Source: Acidobacteriaceae bacterium KBS 89
Lineage (GTDB): Bacteria; Acidobacteriota; Terriglobia; Terriglobales; Acidobacteriaceae
Assembly: GCA_000381605.1 (NCBI GenBank)
Contig: KB906760.1
Location: forward strand, 124,001 to 188,000
DNA: 64,000 bases
Direction of reading: 5' to 3'
A model generated the notes under the pieces. It searched no databases. It saw only the letters and a program-made list of their open reading frames with translations, and was not told where the DNA came from. Shown in pieces: positions 17,509 to 27,075 of this stretch. Made by a program: the position numbers and the translations under genes. Position 1 is the first letter of the stretch; each line of letters starts with the position of its first letter.

Positions 17509-18672
17509 ATGCGTATTGTTGAAGTTCGGGAAGTAACTTTGCCGATTGCCTCTTCCATTGCAAATGCTTATATCGATTTCTCGAAGATGACGTGCTCCCT
17601 GGTTGCAGTGGTCACAGACGTTGTCCGGGAAGGTCGACCCGTGATCGGATATGGCTTCAACTCCAACGGCCGCTACGGCCAGAGCGGACTCATTCGGGAG
17701 CGCTTTGCCCCCCGGCTCCTCGAAGCAGATTCCAAAGCTGTTATGAGCGAATCGGAGGACAATCTTGATCCCGACCGCATATGGCGCGTGCTGATGCGGA
17801 ACGAGAAGCCCGGTGGTCATGGCGAGCGTTCCGTCGCCGTCGGAACAATTGATATGGCCGTATGGGACGCCGCGGCGAAGATCGCCGACAAACCATTGTT
17901 CCGTCTGCTCGCCGAGCTCGACCGACGACAAGCTGATCCTCGTGTCTTTGTTTACGCCGCCGGAGGATACTACTACCCCGGCAAGCACCTCGATTTGCTA
18001 CGCTCCGAGATGCGGAGCTATATCGACCGTGGATACACCGTCGTCAAGATGAAGATCGGTGGGGCAGAACTCGCCGAAGATCGGAAGCGCGTAGAAGCCG
18101 TACTAGCGGAGATCGGCAACGACGCACAACTCGCAGTCGATGCAAACGGAAGATTTGATCTTGAGACAGCTATCGCCTACGCCAAAATGCTGCGCGAATA
18201 CCCTCTCTTCTGGTACGAAGAGGCGGGAGACCCGCTCGACTACAGCCTACAGGCGGCACTGGTGGAGTTCTATCCGGGGCCGATGGCCACAGGTGAGAAC
18301 CTCTTCAGCCATCAGGATGCGCACAACCTTCTGCGCTATGGTGGTATGCGCCCCGATCGCGATTGGTTGCAGTTCGACTGCGCCCTGTCTTACGGTCTCT
18401 GCGAATATCTTCGTACGCTGGAAGTCATACGAGACGCCGGCTGGTCTCCCCGCCGTTGCATTCCCCACGGCGGCCATCAGATGTCACTTAATATCGCCGC
18501 GGGACTTGGTCTTGGTGGAAATGAGAGCTATCCCGATCTCTTCCAGCCTTTTGGCGGTTTCCCCGATGGAGTCAGCGTGAACGGTGGTTACATAACTATG
18601 GCAGAGCTGCCAGGTATCGGCTTCGAAGGCAAGACTGACCTCATCCGAGTGATGCGGCAACTCGCGGAGTAG
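17509..18672 (+). CDS. Enolase-superfamily dehydratase, D-tartrate dehydratase-like
   Basis: A 387-aa mandelate-racemase-type enzyme of the enolase superfamily. The base motif KMK is at 180-182, the metal ligands are seen in LAVDANGRFD (Asp211), WYEEAGDP (Glu237/238) and ATGENLFS (Glu263), and a His in CIPHGGHQMS (His320) fits the second catalytic group of D-tartrate dehydratases. That enzyme dehydrates D-tartrate to enol-oxaloacetate. The gene is followed after 3 nt by a dicarboxylate symporter, which supports a C4-hydroxy-acid substrate. It is divergent from the cys operon. The exact substrate remains an inference; related dehydratases share these residues. Confidence 0.82.
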   Translation: MRIVEVREVTLPIASSIANAYIDFSKMTCSLVAVVTDVVREGRPVIGYGFNSNGRYGQSGLIRERFAPRLLEADSKAVMSESEDNLDPDRIWRVLMRNEKPGGHGERSVAVGTIDMAVWDAAAKIADKPLFRLLAELDRRQADPRVFVYAAGGYYYPGKHLDLLRSEMRSYIDRGYTVVKMKIGGAELAEDRKRVEAVLAEIGNDAQLAVDANGRFDLETAIAYAKMLREYPLFWYEEAGDPLDYSLQAALVEFYPGPMATGENLFSHQDAHNLLRYGGMRPDRDWLQFDCALSYGLCEYLRTLEVIRDAGWSPRRCIPHGGHQMSLNIAAGLGLGGNESYPDLFQPFGGFPDGVSVNGGYITMAELPGIGFEGKTDLIRVMRQLAE

Positions 18673-18675
18673 CCC

Positions 18676-19995
18676 ATGATCGTCGATAAAACGGAACGCC
18701 CGCTCTCAAAGTCCAGCCATCGGTCCCTGCTCGGCCCACTTTGGCTCCAGGTCATGGTGGGCATTCTGCTCGGGGTTGTCGTCGGAGTTCTCTTTCCCCA
18801 GGCTGCCGTAACCCTCAAGCCGCTAGGCGACGGCTTTGTGAAGTTGATTCGCATGACTCTGGCACCAATCATCTTTGCCACCGTCGTCGTTGGCATCGCA
18901 AAGATGGGCGACCTCAGGGAAGTGGGCCGTGTAGGTGCGAAGGCGCTCATCTATTTTGAAGTTGTCTCAACGTTTGCGTTGCTTCTCGGTCTCGTCGCCG
19001 TAAACGTTCTGCAGCCTGGCAAGGGAATGAACATTGACGCCGCGACCCTCGACGCGACAGCGATCTCCAGCTATACAACGAACGCTCAAAACCTAGGTGT
19101 CGTACCGTTTCTGCTGAACATGATCCCCTCCAGCGTCGGAGAGGCCTTCGTCAGTGGAAACATCCTGCAGATCATATTGTTCGGAGTTCTCTTTGGGCTG
19201 GCGCTCGCTCAATTCCGCACCGCCACGCGCCCTCTCGTGGACATGCTCGACCTGGTTCTCAAAGGAATGTTCGGGATCGTAAGGTTCGTGATGTACCTTG
19301 CGCCCCTCGCTGCGTTTGGTGCCATGGCCTACACCGTCGGCCAGTATGGCGTAGGCAGTCTCATTCAGCTCGCAAAATTCACCGCAGAGGTTTGGATTGT
19401 TTCGATTCTCTTCGTAGCGGTTGTGCTTGGCCTCATCGCGCGCTTCGCGGGATTCAGCCTCCCCAAGCTTCTGCGCTATCTCAGCGATGAACTTCTCATC
19501 ACCGCGGGGACCTCATCCTCGGAAGCAGTCCTGGCTCCCGTCATGCTGAAGTTGCAGAACCTTGGTTGTGCGGAACAAATCGTCGGCATGGTGATGCCTG
19601 CAGGCTTTACCTTTAATGCAGACGGTACCGCGATTTATCTCAGCATGGGGGCGATCTTCATCGCCCAGGCCACCAACACACATCTCAGTTTGCGCAACCA
19701 GATCGTCATCCTGCTTGTGCTGATGCTCACCTCGAAGGGATCAGCCGGAGTTGCCGGCGCAGGCTTCGTCACCCTCGCCGCAACGCTTGCCTCCATGCAC
19801 CAGATTCCCGTTGCAGGTCTCGTTCTTCTTCTCGGCGTGGAGCGGCTGACCAATATCGCTCGGGCAGTCGTGAATGTAATCGGCAGCAGCGTGGCTACGA
19901 TTGTCGTCGCGAAATGGGAGGATGGATTTGATCACGAGCGCGCAGGTCGGGTTCTGGCTGACGAATGGGTCGAAGGCGGTTCTCTATCGTCTTGA
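18676..19995 (+). CDS. Dicarboxylate/amino acid:cation symporter (DAACS family)
   Basis: A 439-aa secondary transporter of the DctA/GltP family with the usual hydrophobic segments. Family signatures include PLGDGFVKLIRMTLAPIIFATV in TM2, LITAGTSSSEAVLAPVM in hairpin 1, AGFTFNADGTAIYLSMGAIF and the conserved GSAGVAGAGFVTLAATL in hairpin 2. It begins 3 nt after the dehydratase stop, so the two are surely cotranscribed and make an uptake-and-dehydration pair for tartrate or another C4 acid. The substrate is inferred from this neighbour. Confidence 0.9.
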   Translation: MIVDKTERPLSKSSHRSLLGPLWLQVMVGILLGVVVGVLFPQAAVTLKPLGDGFVKLIRMTLAPIIFATVVVGIAKMGDLREVGRVGAKALIYFEVVSTFALLLGLVAVNVLQPGKGMNIDAATLDATAISSYTTNAQNLGVVPFLLNMIPSSVGEAFVSGNILQIILFGVLFGLALAQFRTATRPLVDMLDLVLKGMFGIVRFVMYLAPLAAFGAMAYTVGQYGVGSLIQLAKFTAEVWIVSILFVAVVLGLIARFAGFSLPKLLRYLSDELLITAGTSSSEAVLAPVMLKLQNLGCAEQIVGMVMPAGFTFNADGTAIYLSMGAIFIAQATNTHLSLRNQIVILLVLMLTSKGSAGVAGAGFVTLAATLASMHQIPVAGLVLLLGVERLTNIARAVVNVIGSSVATIVVAKWEDGFDHERAGRVLADEWVEGGSLSS

Positions 19996-20214
19996 ACTAT
20001 CGAATGACGATGGCCTGGTCCTTCGTTGGTTATACCCAGCGTCCCTGGCTAACAAGGTCCCAGTGCATCGGGTGATTCCAGCCTGCAAGTACTTGCCTCA
20101 TCTCCTATTGCGTTGGGGCGACGGATGTCAATTTCAACTTCTAGACCACTTCGTTCAACAAAGCGTTAGTATCTCGAATAAAGTCACCGCTCGAATGATG
20201 ACTGTGGAGTGTAA
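19996..20214. other. Intergenic stretch, nothing recognised
   Basis: No gene, promoter or repeat that I can support. A plus-strand frame overlapping the symporter end has no family features. Confidence 0.4.
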
Positions 20215-20561
20215 ATGAAGAGACAGTTTGCGATTTATCTGGTCCTCGTGCTCATATGTGTGGCGCGTAGTCAGGCGTCCGCTACGCCTCGTCACGTCAG
20301 TCCGCTGCTGGCGAGATTGGCTGGGTCCAGCCGACTCAATCGCCGATGATCGATACAACGGCGGACCAGCAAGGGCTGACGATCTCCGCGCAACGATTCG
20401 CCTGCGCATCCACGCAAAAAGAGATGATGCAGCCGAAGATCACGGAGAAGGAGTGGGAGCTTCCTGGTCTTCGGGTCGCAGTTGTTTCAGATGCCAAGAG
20501 CTTCAGCTTGGAGAAGGCAGAGGACGGGATCGGTGTCGTTTACGCGGGATGTCGCAGATGA
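20215..20561 (+). pseudogene. Possible frameshifted remnant of a small secreted protein
   Basis: From ATG 20215 a 44-codon frame starts with a good signal peptide (MKRQFAIYLVLVLICVARSQ, Ala-rich cleavage region) and stops at 20347-20349. A second frame is open through the same stretch and on to a stop at 20559-20561: it reads GEIGWVQPTQSPMIDT and then KEWELPGLRVAVVSDAKSF, which looks like normal protein sequence. Joining the two by one frameshift near 20300 would give an exported protein of about 110 aa. The alternative is two small genes with an ATGA overlap at 20346-20349. The family is not recognised. Confidence 0.35.
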
Positions 20562-20777
20562 AGTTAGGCATCAAAAAGACGAAGTGAATGCCTTTCTTCA
20601 TTCTGGAGCTTGGCGGCAATCATGGCTTGCAGTAGTGGCGGGTCTGGTCTTCAAGTGCCCACTAAGTTGAACGCCAGAGTCACGAGGCTTACACTGGCCG
20701 GAACGCGATCGTTATGATCTGGTGCCGCTAAACCGCAGCGCCTCATCTAGAAGAAGGCGCGGGGTTGATCGATACTC
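20562..20777. other. Intergenic stretch, nothing recognised
   Basis: Leader region of the beta-helix/DUF6298 gene. No terminator, promoter or small gene could be supported. Confidence 0.35.
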
Positions 20778-23700
20778 ATGAGATTTGTCTGGGCAATCCT
20801 GCTCGTTGCGAAGCTGGCATCCTCTGGGTTGGCGGCCGGGCCAACGAAAAATCCCGTCAGTATTGATTTTTCATTCGCGGGCTTTCGGGGAGGCGGTCAG
20901 CCCATCCCGATAGTCCCGGCCACAATATCGGTAAGACCCTCGGGCGGCGACGACACCGCGTTGCTCCAGTCCGCCATCGATCATGTTGCAAGTCTTCCGC
21001 TAGGAATCAATGGATTTCGTGGAGCCGTTCTCCTCCGTCCGGGACGCTTCCGGGTCGAAGGCCAGCTCCATCTCAACGCAAGCGGAGTCGTGCTGCGCGG
21101 CAGCGCCACAGGCGCCGATCGCACCATCATCGTGGCCGAAGGTAGCGGACGCCGTACGTTGATCCAGGCCGGCGGAGAAGGCCCCCCCATTATCGGCTCT
21201 CCCATCGACGTGATCCATCAGAAGGTGAAGGCCGGAGACCGCATACTCTCTCTAGCCAGCACGGTCGATCTCACTGTCGGCGCTCACGTCGTCATTCGCC
21301 GACCCAGCACCGCGGAGTGGATCAAGGCTCACGGCATGAGTGGCTTGCTGGGTACATTCGCCGATCAGCGTGTGGATTGGAAGCCCGGTTCGCATGATCT
21401 TGTGTGGGACAGAACGATTACGACCGTCGATAGTGCGGCAAAGAGAATCGAGATCGACGCGCCCGTTACTTTCCTGATGGAAAAATCAAGCGGCGGCGGT
21501 AGCGTCGCGCTGGTCCAGAGCAACGTTCCACTTCAGAACATTGGCATCGAAGACCTCTCGCTCGAAAGCGCCTACGACGCTGGCAACACCAAGGATGAGG
21601 AACACTCATGGATCGCCATCGCGTTAGACCATGTTGAGGATGTGTGGGTGCGCAACGTCACTGCGCGGCACTTCGTCAGTTCCGCAGTCCGTGCCGGCGC
21701 CAGGGCCCGCCGCATCACTATCCAGGACTGCCGTAGTGAGGCGCCCATCTCGGAGGAGGGTGGCTACAGGCGTCAGTCCTTTCTCATCTATGGACAGCAG
21801 ATTCTGGTCTATCGTTGTCATAGCGAGGCCGGGATGAACGACTTCGCGACAGGCCTCCTCGCCGCGGGCCCGAACGTCTTCCTCGACTGCGATGCGACTG
21901 GCTCACTCGAACCCAGCGGTGCCTTCGAAGGATTAGCAGCGGGAGTGTTGTACGAGCGCGTGCGTGTGCCCGACTCGCGTATCCAGCTTCTTCTCGATCA
22001 GACTCGCGCGCAGGCCGCCGGATGGACTGCCGTCAATTCCGTGATCTGGAACTCCAGTGCGAAATCGCTTGACGCAATGGGTCCGTACGACGGGTTGAAC
22101 AACGCAATCAAGTCTGATCAGCCGCTCTACGAGGCCGAACTCAGCGCGCGCGGCCTGCACCTTCCCATTTCGTCTACCACGCAAGGACCCCAAAACGATC
22201 AGGCGCCGGATTTTCATGATGTAAAGGTGCCAAAGACGTTACAGCTGCCTCAGCGTCAGGTCGAAATTGTGAACGGCTACTTCGTCGTCGACGGCAAGAT
22301 TGTCTATGGCGGATCGCAAAGCGATGCGTGGTGGCACGGCAATACCTCACCCGCTGTCGCCGGAACGTTCACCGGTTCAAGCATTACACGCTTCATGCCG
22401 GGACAAACCGCTCCCGGTCTTACAGAGGATCTTAGTGAACTCGTCGCACGTGCGAAGCGCCGCGGAACCGTATTTTACCAGACGATCCCAGGTCTTTGGT
22501 ATGAGCATCGTCGCGATGAACACACTGTCACCCGCCAGCCGAACGGCGACGTATGGGCTCCCTTCTTCGAGATGCCGTGGGCCCGGAGCGGCAAGGGAAT
22601 CGCGTGGGACGGGCTGAGCCGTTTCGATCTCTCCCGCTATAACCCCTGGTACTTCGAGCGTAACCGCGAGTTCGCTCGAGTCGCCGGCGAACAGGGAATC
22701 ATCGTCTATCACAATCTCTACAACACTCACGACGTAATGGAGATTGGTCCGCACTGGATCGACTACCCCTGGCGCCCGGCCAACAATATTAACGATACCG
22801 GCCTGCCGGAGCCCCCGCCTTTCGAGGGTGGTTACACGATTTCCATGGATACGGTGCAGCCCGCAGTCACCAAGCTGAACGTCGCCAATGAGTTTTACAG
22901 CGTCGACTACCCTCCGCTGCGGAGGCTGCATCACGACTACATGATCCATGTGCTCGACGAGCTTGGCGATATGCCCAACGTCATCTTCACCCTTGCCTAC
23001 CAATACGCCGGTCCGCTCGCCTTCCAGCAGTTCTTTCAGGACACAGTTGCCGAGTGGGAAAAGCAGCACAACCATCACGTGCGGATTGCCTTGATCACCG
23101 ACAAGAAGATTACGGACGCCATTCTGGCCGACCCAGTCCGTTCGAAGCAGATTGCTGTCATCGACATGCGTTATTGGTACTATCTCCCCGACGGCGCCCT
23201 CTTCGCTCCAGAGGCAGGTCAGAACCGTGCCTTTCGCGACATGATCGCCAGCCGGTTTGGCGACAACTACAGCAACTTCGGCCCACCGACTACGCAGGAG
23301 CAGGTCTATCGTCAGGTTCGCGAATACCGCGACCGCTATCCAGCCGTCGCCTTGGTTCCAATGGAAAACGGCGCAGGTCCGATTCCTATACTGATGGGTG
23401 GTGCCACTTCACAGTCCTCGACAAGAGTCGTCCCGGAAGATGGCGAAGCAGCTCTCTCGACAGATTTAATTGTCGATAAGTTCATCGCCGACTTTCTGGC
23501 CGCAGACCTCATAAAGATGAGACCTGTTGACGGCCTAACCTCAGATCCAAAAAACAACTGGGTCCTTGCCGGAGAGGCGGCTGACGCTGTGTTGATCTAC
23601 TCTCGCGACGGAGCCACCATCACTCTTGCAAGATCCCTGGCCCACGCCGCCTACCGCGGCACCTGGTTCGACCCAGCGTCAGGGCAGACTGGAAATACAG

Positions 23701-23786
23701 TGGACCTTTCCGGCAAAGCGGGAACAACGATCGACAAGCCTGACAGCAAGGGTTGGTTCCTATTGCTGCGAGCGCCGCGATCCTAG
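20778..23786 (+). CDS. Secreted beta-helix protein with DUF6298-type glycosidase-like domain
   Basis: A 1002-aa exported protein with a signal peptide ending near LAAGPT. Residues about 45-440 look like a pectate-lyase-type right-handed beta-helix: it opens with GDDTALLQSAIDHVASLP and has LLRPGRFRVEG, GVVLRGSATGADRT and repeated NVTARHF / ITIQDCRSE-like turns. From about 500 a second domain starts (VNGYFVVDGKIVYGGSQSDAWWHG) with SGKGIAWDGLSRFDLSRYNPWYF, IVYHNLYNTHDVME and HHDYMIHVLDELGDMPNVIF, the pattern of DUF6298 and of TIM-barrel glycosidases. A role in plant or microbial polysaccharide breakdown is inferred. No transporter or other polysaccharide gene is adjacent. Confidence 0.78.
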   Translation: MRFVWAILLVAKLASSGLAAGPTKNPVSIDFSFAGFRGGGQPIPIVPATISVRPSGGDDTALLQSAIDHVASLPLGINGFRGAVLLRPGRFRVEGQLHLNASGVVLRGSATGADRTIIVAEGSGRRTLIQAGGEGPPIIGSPIDVIHQKVKAGDRILSLASTVDLTVGAHVVIRRPSTAEWIKAHGMSGLLGTFADQRVDWKPGSHDLVWDRTITTVDSAAKRIEIDAPVTFLMEKSSGGGSVALVQSNVPLQNIGIEDLSLESAYDAGNTKDEEHSWIAIALDHVEDVWVRNVTARHFVSSAVRAGARARRITIQDCRSEAPISEEGGYRRQSFLIYGQQILVYRCHSEAGMNDFATGLLAAGPNVFLDCDATGSLEPSGAFEGLAAGVLYERVRVPDSRIQLLLDQTRAQAAGWTAVNSVIWNSSAKSLDAMGPYDGLNNAIKSDQPLYEAELSARGLHLPISSTTQGPQNDQAPDFHDVKVPKTLQLPQRQVEIVNGYFVVDGKIVYGGSQSDAWWHGNTSPAVAGTFTGSSITRFMPGQTAPGLTEDLSELVARAKRRGTVFYQTIPGLWYEHRRDEHTVTRQPNGDVWAPFFEMPWARSGKGIAWDGLSRFDLSRYNPWYFERNREFARVAGEQGIIVYHNLYNTHDVMEIGPHWIDYPWRPANNINDTGLPEPPPFEGGYTISMDTVQPAVTKLNVANEFYSVDYPPLRRLHHDYMIHVLDELGDMPNVIFTLAYQYAGPLAFQQFFQDTVAEWEKQHNHHVRIALITDKKITDAILADPVRSKQIAVIDMRYWYYLPDGALFAPEAGQNRAFRDMIASRFGDNYSNFGPPTTQEQVYRQVREYRDRYPAVALVPMENGAGPIPILMGGATSQSSTRVVPEDGEAALSTDLIVDKFIADFLAADLIKMRPVDGLTSDPKNNWVLAGEAADAVLIYSRDGATITLARSLAHAAYRGTWFDPASGQTGNTVDLSGKAGTTIDKPDSKGWFLLLRAPRS

Positions 23787-23979
23787 TACGAATTCTTGTC
23801 AGATTCCCAGAGCGGTAACGGTGTACGTGTGCTTGGTCTGGTCAGCTAACTCTAACGATCCAGGCCTGTATTACCAGATAAAAAAAGATTTTGCCAAATT
23901 GTGTCACGAATGACTCACGCTCTCCGCTTTAACAGGTGAAGGCAGTTATTAAGACTGTCCTCCAGAAGGAGATCGAGTC

Positions 23980-24441
23980 ATGAAAAGCACACGGCTTACT
24001 TCCATCCTTGGCTCCAACCTCATCGCCTGCGCCCTGACGATCGGTTCGCTCGCGTCAACCCAATTTGCTTCAGCTCAGAGCCCGACGCCCCTGGCCGAAG
24101 CGAATATTCCTTTCGCCTTCCAGACCGGATCCCAGACTTTGCCTGCTGGTACGTATCGAATCAATCGTCAATCGAACCACTTGATCCTGTTGCGAGGACC
24201 TGGTCAGGCAAGTGGATTTGTTCAGACGTACGATACAACTAAAAATCATCCTGCAGACCACGGCACTATCGTCTTCGATCGCGTGGGCGACAAATACTTC
24301 CTCCGGCAGATCTGGACAGCGGGAAGCGCAGACGGAATCGAATGCCCCAAGAGTCGCGCCGAGAAAGAGAGCCTGCTGGCGAGTACCACGCAAGCTCCAG
24401 GCTCGACTGTGCTGGCACTCAACGTTGTACCTAAGCACTGA
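23980..24441 (+). CDS. Small secreted protein of an acidobacterial family
   Basis: A 153-aa exported protein: signal peptide MKSTRLTSILGSNLIACALT with cleavage near ASAQS, then a compact beta-rich domain with PFAFQTGSQTLPAGTYRIN, LILLRGPGQASGF, HGTIVFDRVGDKYFLRQIW and a C-terminal VLALNVVPKH. Proteins of this shape, with the LPAGTY motif, are frequent in Acidobacteriaceae but have no known role. AGAAGGAGAT lies 7 nt before the ATG and a strong terminator follows at 24450-24482, so it is a single-gene transcript likely to be well expressed. Confidence 0.75.
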   Translation: MKSTRLTSILGSNLIACALTIGSLASTQFASAQSPTPLAEANIPFAFQTGSQTLPAGTYRINRQSNHLILLRGPGQASGFVQTYDTTKNHPADHGTIVFDRVGDKYFLRQIWTAGSADGIECPKSRAEKESLLASTTQAPGSTVLALNVVPKH

Positions 24442-24449
24442 CTTGAAAC

Positions 24450-24482
24450 AGCTGGCCGAGCCAATACTCGGCCAGCTTTTTT
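24450..24482 (+). terminator. Rho-independent terminator
   Basis: An 11-bp perfect stem AGCTGGCCGAG / CTCGGCCAGCT with a 6-nt loop (CCAATA) followed by a run of T, 9 nt after the stop of the small secreted protein gene. Confidence 0.9.
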
Positions 24483-24567
24483 CCTTGCGAACCATTCCCC
24501 CGAAACGATCCGCAACTACCCGTAACCTTGGGACATGGTGTACTGTCATCCCCACGGGATCTTTCCG

Positions 24568-26196
24568 ATGGGAACCATCACGCTTAGCTATTCCGACGTC
24601 AATGGCTCGCACACCGTCGACCTCGACCGTGATTCAACGTCGATCGGCCGCTCACCAGGTCAGGACGTGGTGCTGACCGATCCGTGCGTTTCACGTCGTC
24701 ACGCCATCATCGTGAGGGAGGGTGATACCTACACGGTTGTGGATCAAAACAGCACATACGGGACCTTTGTGAATGCGATGCGGATTGAACGGGCGATATT
24801 AAAGCTCGGCGACGTACTGCAGATGGGCTCGCTCCAGGGGCCGCACCTTCGATTTCACCTCCAGCAAGCCAATCAGGTAACAGGCGGCCCTTTACAATCG
24901 AAGATCTCCGATCTACTTTCCTCGCTCAGTGAACTTCGATTGCCTGCCGCCGAGCTTCGCCCGGCCGCACACGAGATTGAAAAACTAAACTGGCTCCTTC
25001 GTGCCGCGCGACAGCTCAACGAGGGAGGTGCGATTGAAGATATTCTCAGCGCATTTCTCCATCTCACGCTGCAGCTTACGGGGCTGGAGCGTGGCTTTGT
25101 ATTTCTGCAGGAAGAGGGCGAGTTGCGGTTCGCGCAGGGACTCGGCGCCGACGGAAGCCTTCTGGAGGAAGATTCAACCGTCTCGCGCAGGGCGATTCAC
25201 AAAGCACTTGAAAGCGAGTCGGAGTTCTTGATCAGCGACACATTGGCGGACGAGAATGTGTCGGGTTGGTCAAGCGTCGTAGTGAACAGTATTCGCAGTA
25301 TCTTTTGCATTCCCCTGCGAAAGCACGCCGCGGCGAAAGGGGGCAACCAGTTGCTTGGGTTGCTTTACCTCGATAGTCGTATCAGATTAAGGGATCTGAC
25401 TCAGATCGATCATCAATTGCTCGATCCGATAGCAACCGAAGCGGCAGCGCTCCTGCATAATGCGTTGCTGGCCGAGGCCGAACACAGGGCCCGGCAGGCG
25501 CGCGAGGAGCTCGGGGTAGCTGCGAAGATCCACAGCAGCCTGATGTCCATGACCCTACCCTTGCTTTCCTATGCGGAGATTCACGCCAGGAGCGTTCCTT
25601 GCCTCGCCATTGGCGGAGACTTCTATGATGCGGTGGCCCTTGAAGACTGTGTGTGTGTTGTCGTTGCCGACGTATCCGGCAAGGGCGTTTCGGCCGCCAT
25701 CGTGGCCGCCACACTGCAAGGGATCATCCATGCTCAGTTCCTTGCAGGCCAAACCTTGCCGGAGATCGCTGCGGTTGTAAATCACTTCCTCTGCACTCGA
25801 AATGTCGGCAAATACGCAACGATGGTCTTGCTCAAACTTTTTCCGGACGGTCGCGTCGAGTACACAAACTGCGGCCACATTCAGCCACTTGCGGTTCGGG
25901 GTACTGAAATACGTCGTCTGGAGGAAGGCAACTTGATCGTCGGACTTATTGCCGAGGCAAGCTACACCAGCTCCAACTTCAAATTAAGTCCCGACGAATG
26001 GGTTCTGCTGGCATCCGACGGCGTCACCGAAGCGGAAGACATCGCGGGCAATCAATTTGGAGATTCCCGTTTGCATGCAGTCGCTCATTACGAAGATATC
26101 GATGCGATCATCGATCGTGTCAAAGGCTTTCAAGCGCCGAACCCCGCTCAAGACGACTGCACGTTACTGAAGATCAAATACCTCGCCGGAACATAA
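24568..26196 (+). CDS. FHA-GAF-PP2C (SpoIIE-type) serine phosphatase
   Basis: A signalling protein of 542 aa. Residues 1-90 are an FHA domain (STSIGRSPGQDVVL, CVSRRHAIIV, NSTYGTFVNAMRI), which binds phosphothreonine. About 130-310 is a GAF sensor (LSAFLHLTLQLTGLERGFVFL ... IFCIPLRKHA). From about 320 a SpoIIE/PP2C phosphatase follows: CLAIGGDFYDAVAL, VVVADVSGKGVSAAIVAA, NCGHIQPLAV, LLASDGVTEAED, with the metal-binding Asp residues in place. Such proteins act in partner-switching control. The start 24568 puts the FHA strand first; an in-frame ATG at 24535 is also possible, and neither has a clear ribosome site. Confidence 0.88.
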   Translation: MGTITLSYSDVNGSHTVDLDRDSTSIGRSPGQDVVLTDPCVSRRHAIIVREGDTYTVVDQNSTYGTFVNAMRIERAILKLGDVLQMGSLQGPHLRFHLQQANQVTGGPLQSKISDLLSSLSELRLPAAELRPAAHEIEKLNWLLRAARQLNEGGAIEDILSAFLHLTLQLTGLERGFVFLQEEGELRFAQGLGADGSLLEEDSTVSRRAIHKALESESEFLISDTLADENVSGWSSVVVNSIRSIFCIPLRKHAAAKGGNQLLGLLYLDSRIRLRDLTQIDHQLLDPIATEAAALLHNALLAEAEHRARQAREELGVAAKIHSSLMSMTLPLLSYAEIHARSVPCLAIGGDFYDAVALEDCVCVVVADVSGKGVSAAIVAATLQGIIHAQFLAGQTLPEIAAVVNHFLCTRNVGKYATMVLLKLFPDGRVEYTNCGHIQPLAVRGTEIRRLEEGNLIVGLIAEASYTSSNFKLSPDEWVLLASDGVTEAEDIAGNQFGDSRLHAVAHYEDIDAIIDRVKGFQAPNPAQDDCTLLKIKYLAGT

Positions 26197-26243
26197 GAAT
26201 CCCTGCATCGTTGTTGCGCGGCTCCTTGTGCCTCCGCAAGAGC

Positions 26244-26663
26244 TTACTTCGCCTGCTGTTCGGCGAAGTTTCCGATAAATGGGAGTTTATAGCGCACACC
26301 CTTGCTTGCCTTGATGATTGCGAGGATCCAGAGCACCAGAAATCCCAGGCCTACGGGCACCATCAGAAGCCAACCGATGATCGGAATGAGCGTCAGAACC
26401 AGGTGCACCACGAATGCCGCGATTCCCAGACAGATCGACTGCCATGCATGGAAGCGAATAAACGAACTGCGGTTATACGGCTCCATCGCCAAAAAGATGA
26501 TCGCCGGAATGACAGTGATATAAGCGAGGGTACCGGCAGCAGTCTCCGATAGGCCACTTTGTTGCGCAGACTCCGCTGCGGCGCCGGTCGCGGTATTCGC
26601 ACCGCAGTGCGGGCAAAACGCTGAGGTGCTCCCCGTTTCAGTATTGCAGGATGGGCAAAGCAT
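26244..26663 (-). CDS. Zinc-ribbon plus DUF4870-type membrane protein
   Basis: A 139-aa protein. The N-terminus has a CPSC...CPHC zinc ribbon (MLCPSCNTETGSTSAFCPHC), then a short Ala/Ser-rich linker and a DUF4870-like membrane domain of three segments: TLAYITVIPAIIFLAMEPY, FIRFHAWQSICLGIAAFVV and IIGWLLMVPVGLGFLVLWIL, with the family RFHAWQS motif. The role of the family is unknown. AAGGAG lies 8 nt before the ATG. It is convergent with the FHA phosphatase gene. Confidence 0.85.
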   Translation of the reverse strand: MLCPSCNTETGSTSAFCPHCGANTATGAAAESAQQSGLSETAAGTLAYITVIPAIIFLAMEPYNRSSFIRFHAWQSICLGIAAFVVHLVLTLIPIIGWLLMVPVGLGFLVLWILAIIKASKGVRYKLPFIGNFAEQQAK

Positions 26664-27075
26664 GGCGTGTACTCCTTAGCAGAACGAGAGTTACGGCGGC
26701 TTCGCGCCTGGTCCTTCTGTCTTGAAGTCGCGGGGCTGGAGGTTCCGGAAGAAAGTGGCTCTCTGTCGATTCTTCCCCGATATCGATCCGTCATCTGTCC
26801 GGCTTCGTCTCTGCGGGGGGCCCCCATCAGCCGGTGGCTGATAGCGTATCACCTTCCGCTCATCTCCAGTGATGGGAGATGCAAGACCAAAGCACCCGGA
26901 CAATCCTCGGGCAGGGCCGATACCGACCCCTCTCGAACTCTGCCGGCGCCCTCGACAATCGACAGTTCTTACGGTCGTTCGGCGCTTTGACAGGTAAACT
27001 GGTCGCACCGCCGTGCGAACCAGCAAAGCGTAACCGACCGACATTCGCTCTACCCTACTGGAGAAGAAGCAGTTC
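26664..27075. other. Intergenic region between divergent genes, nothing recognised
   Basis: Holds the promoters of the zinc-ribbon gene and of the penicillin acylase gene. A minus-strand frame across it has no domain and strange composition (Arg/Pro-rich). No repeat or terminator found. Confidence 0.4.
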
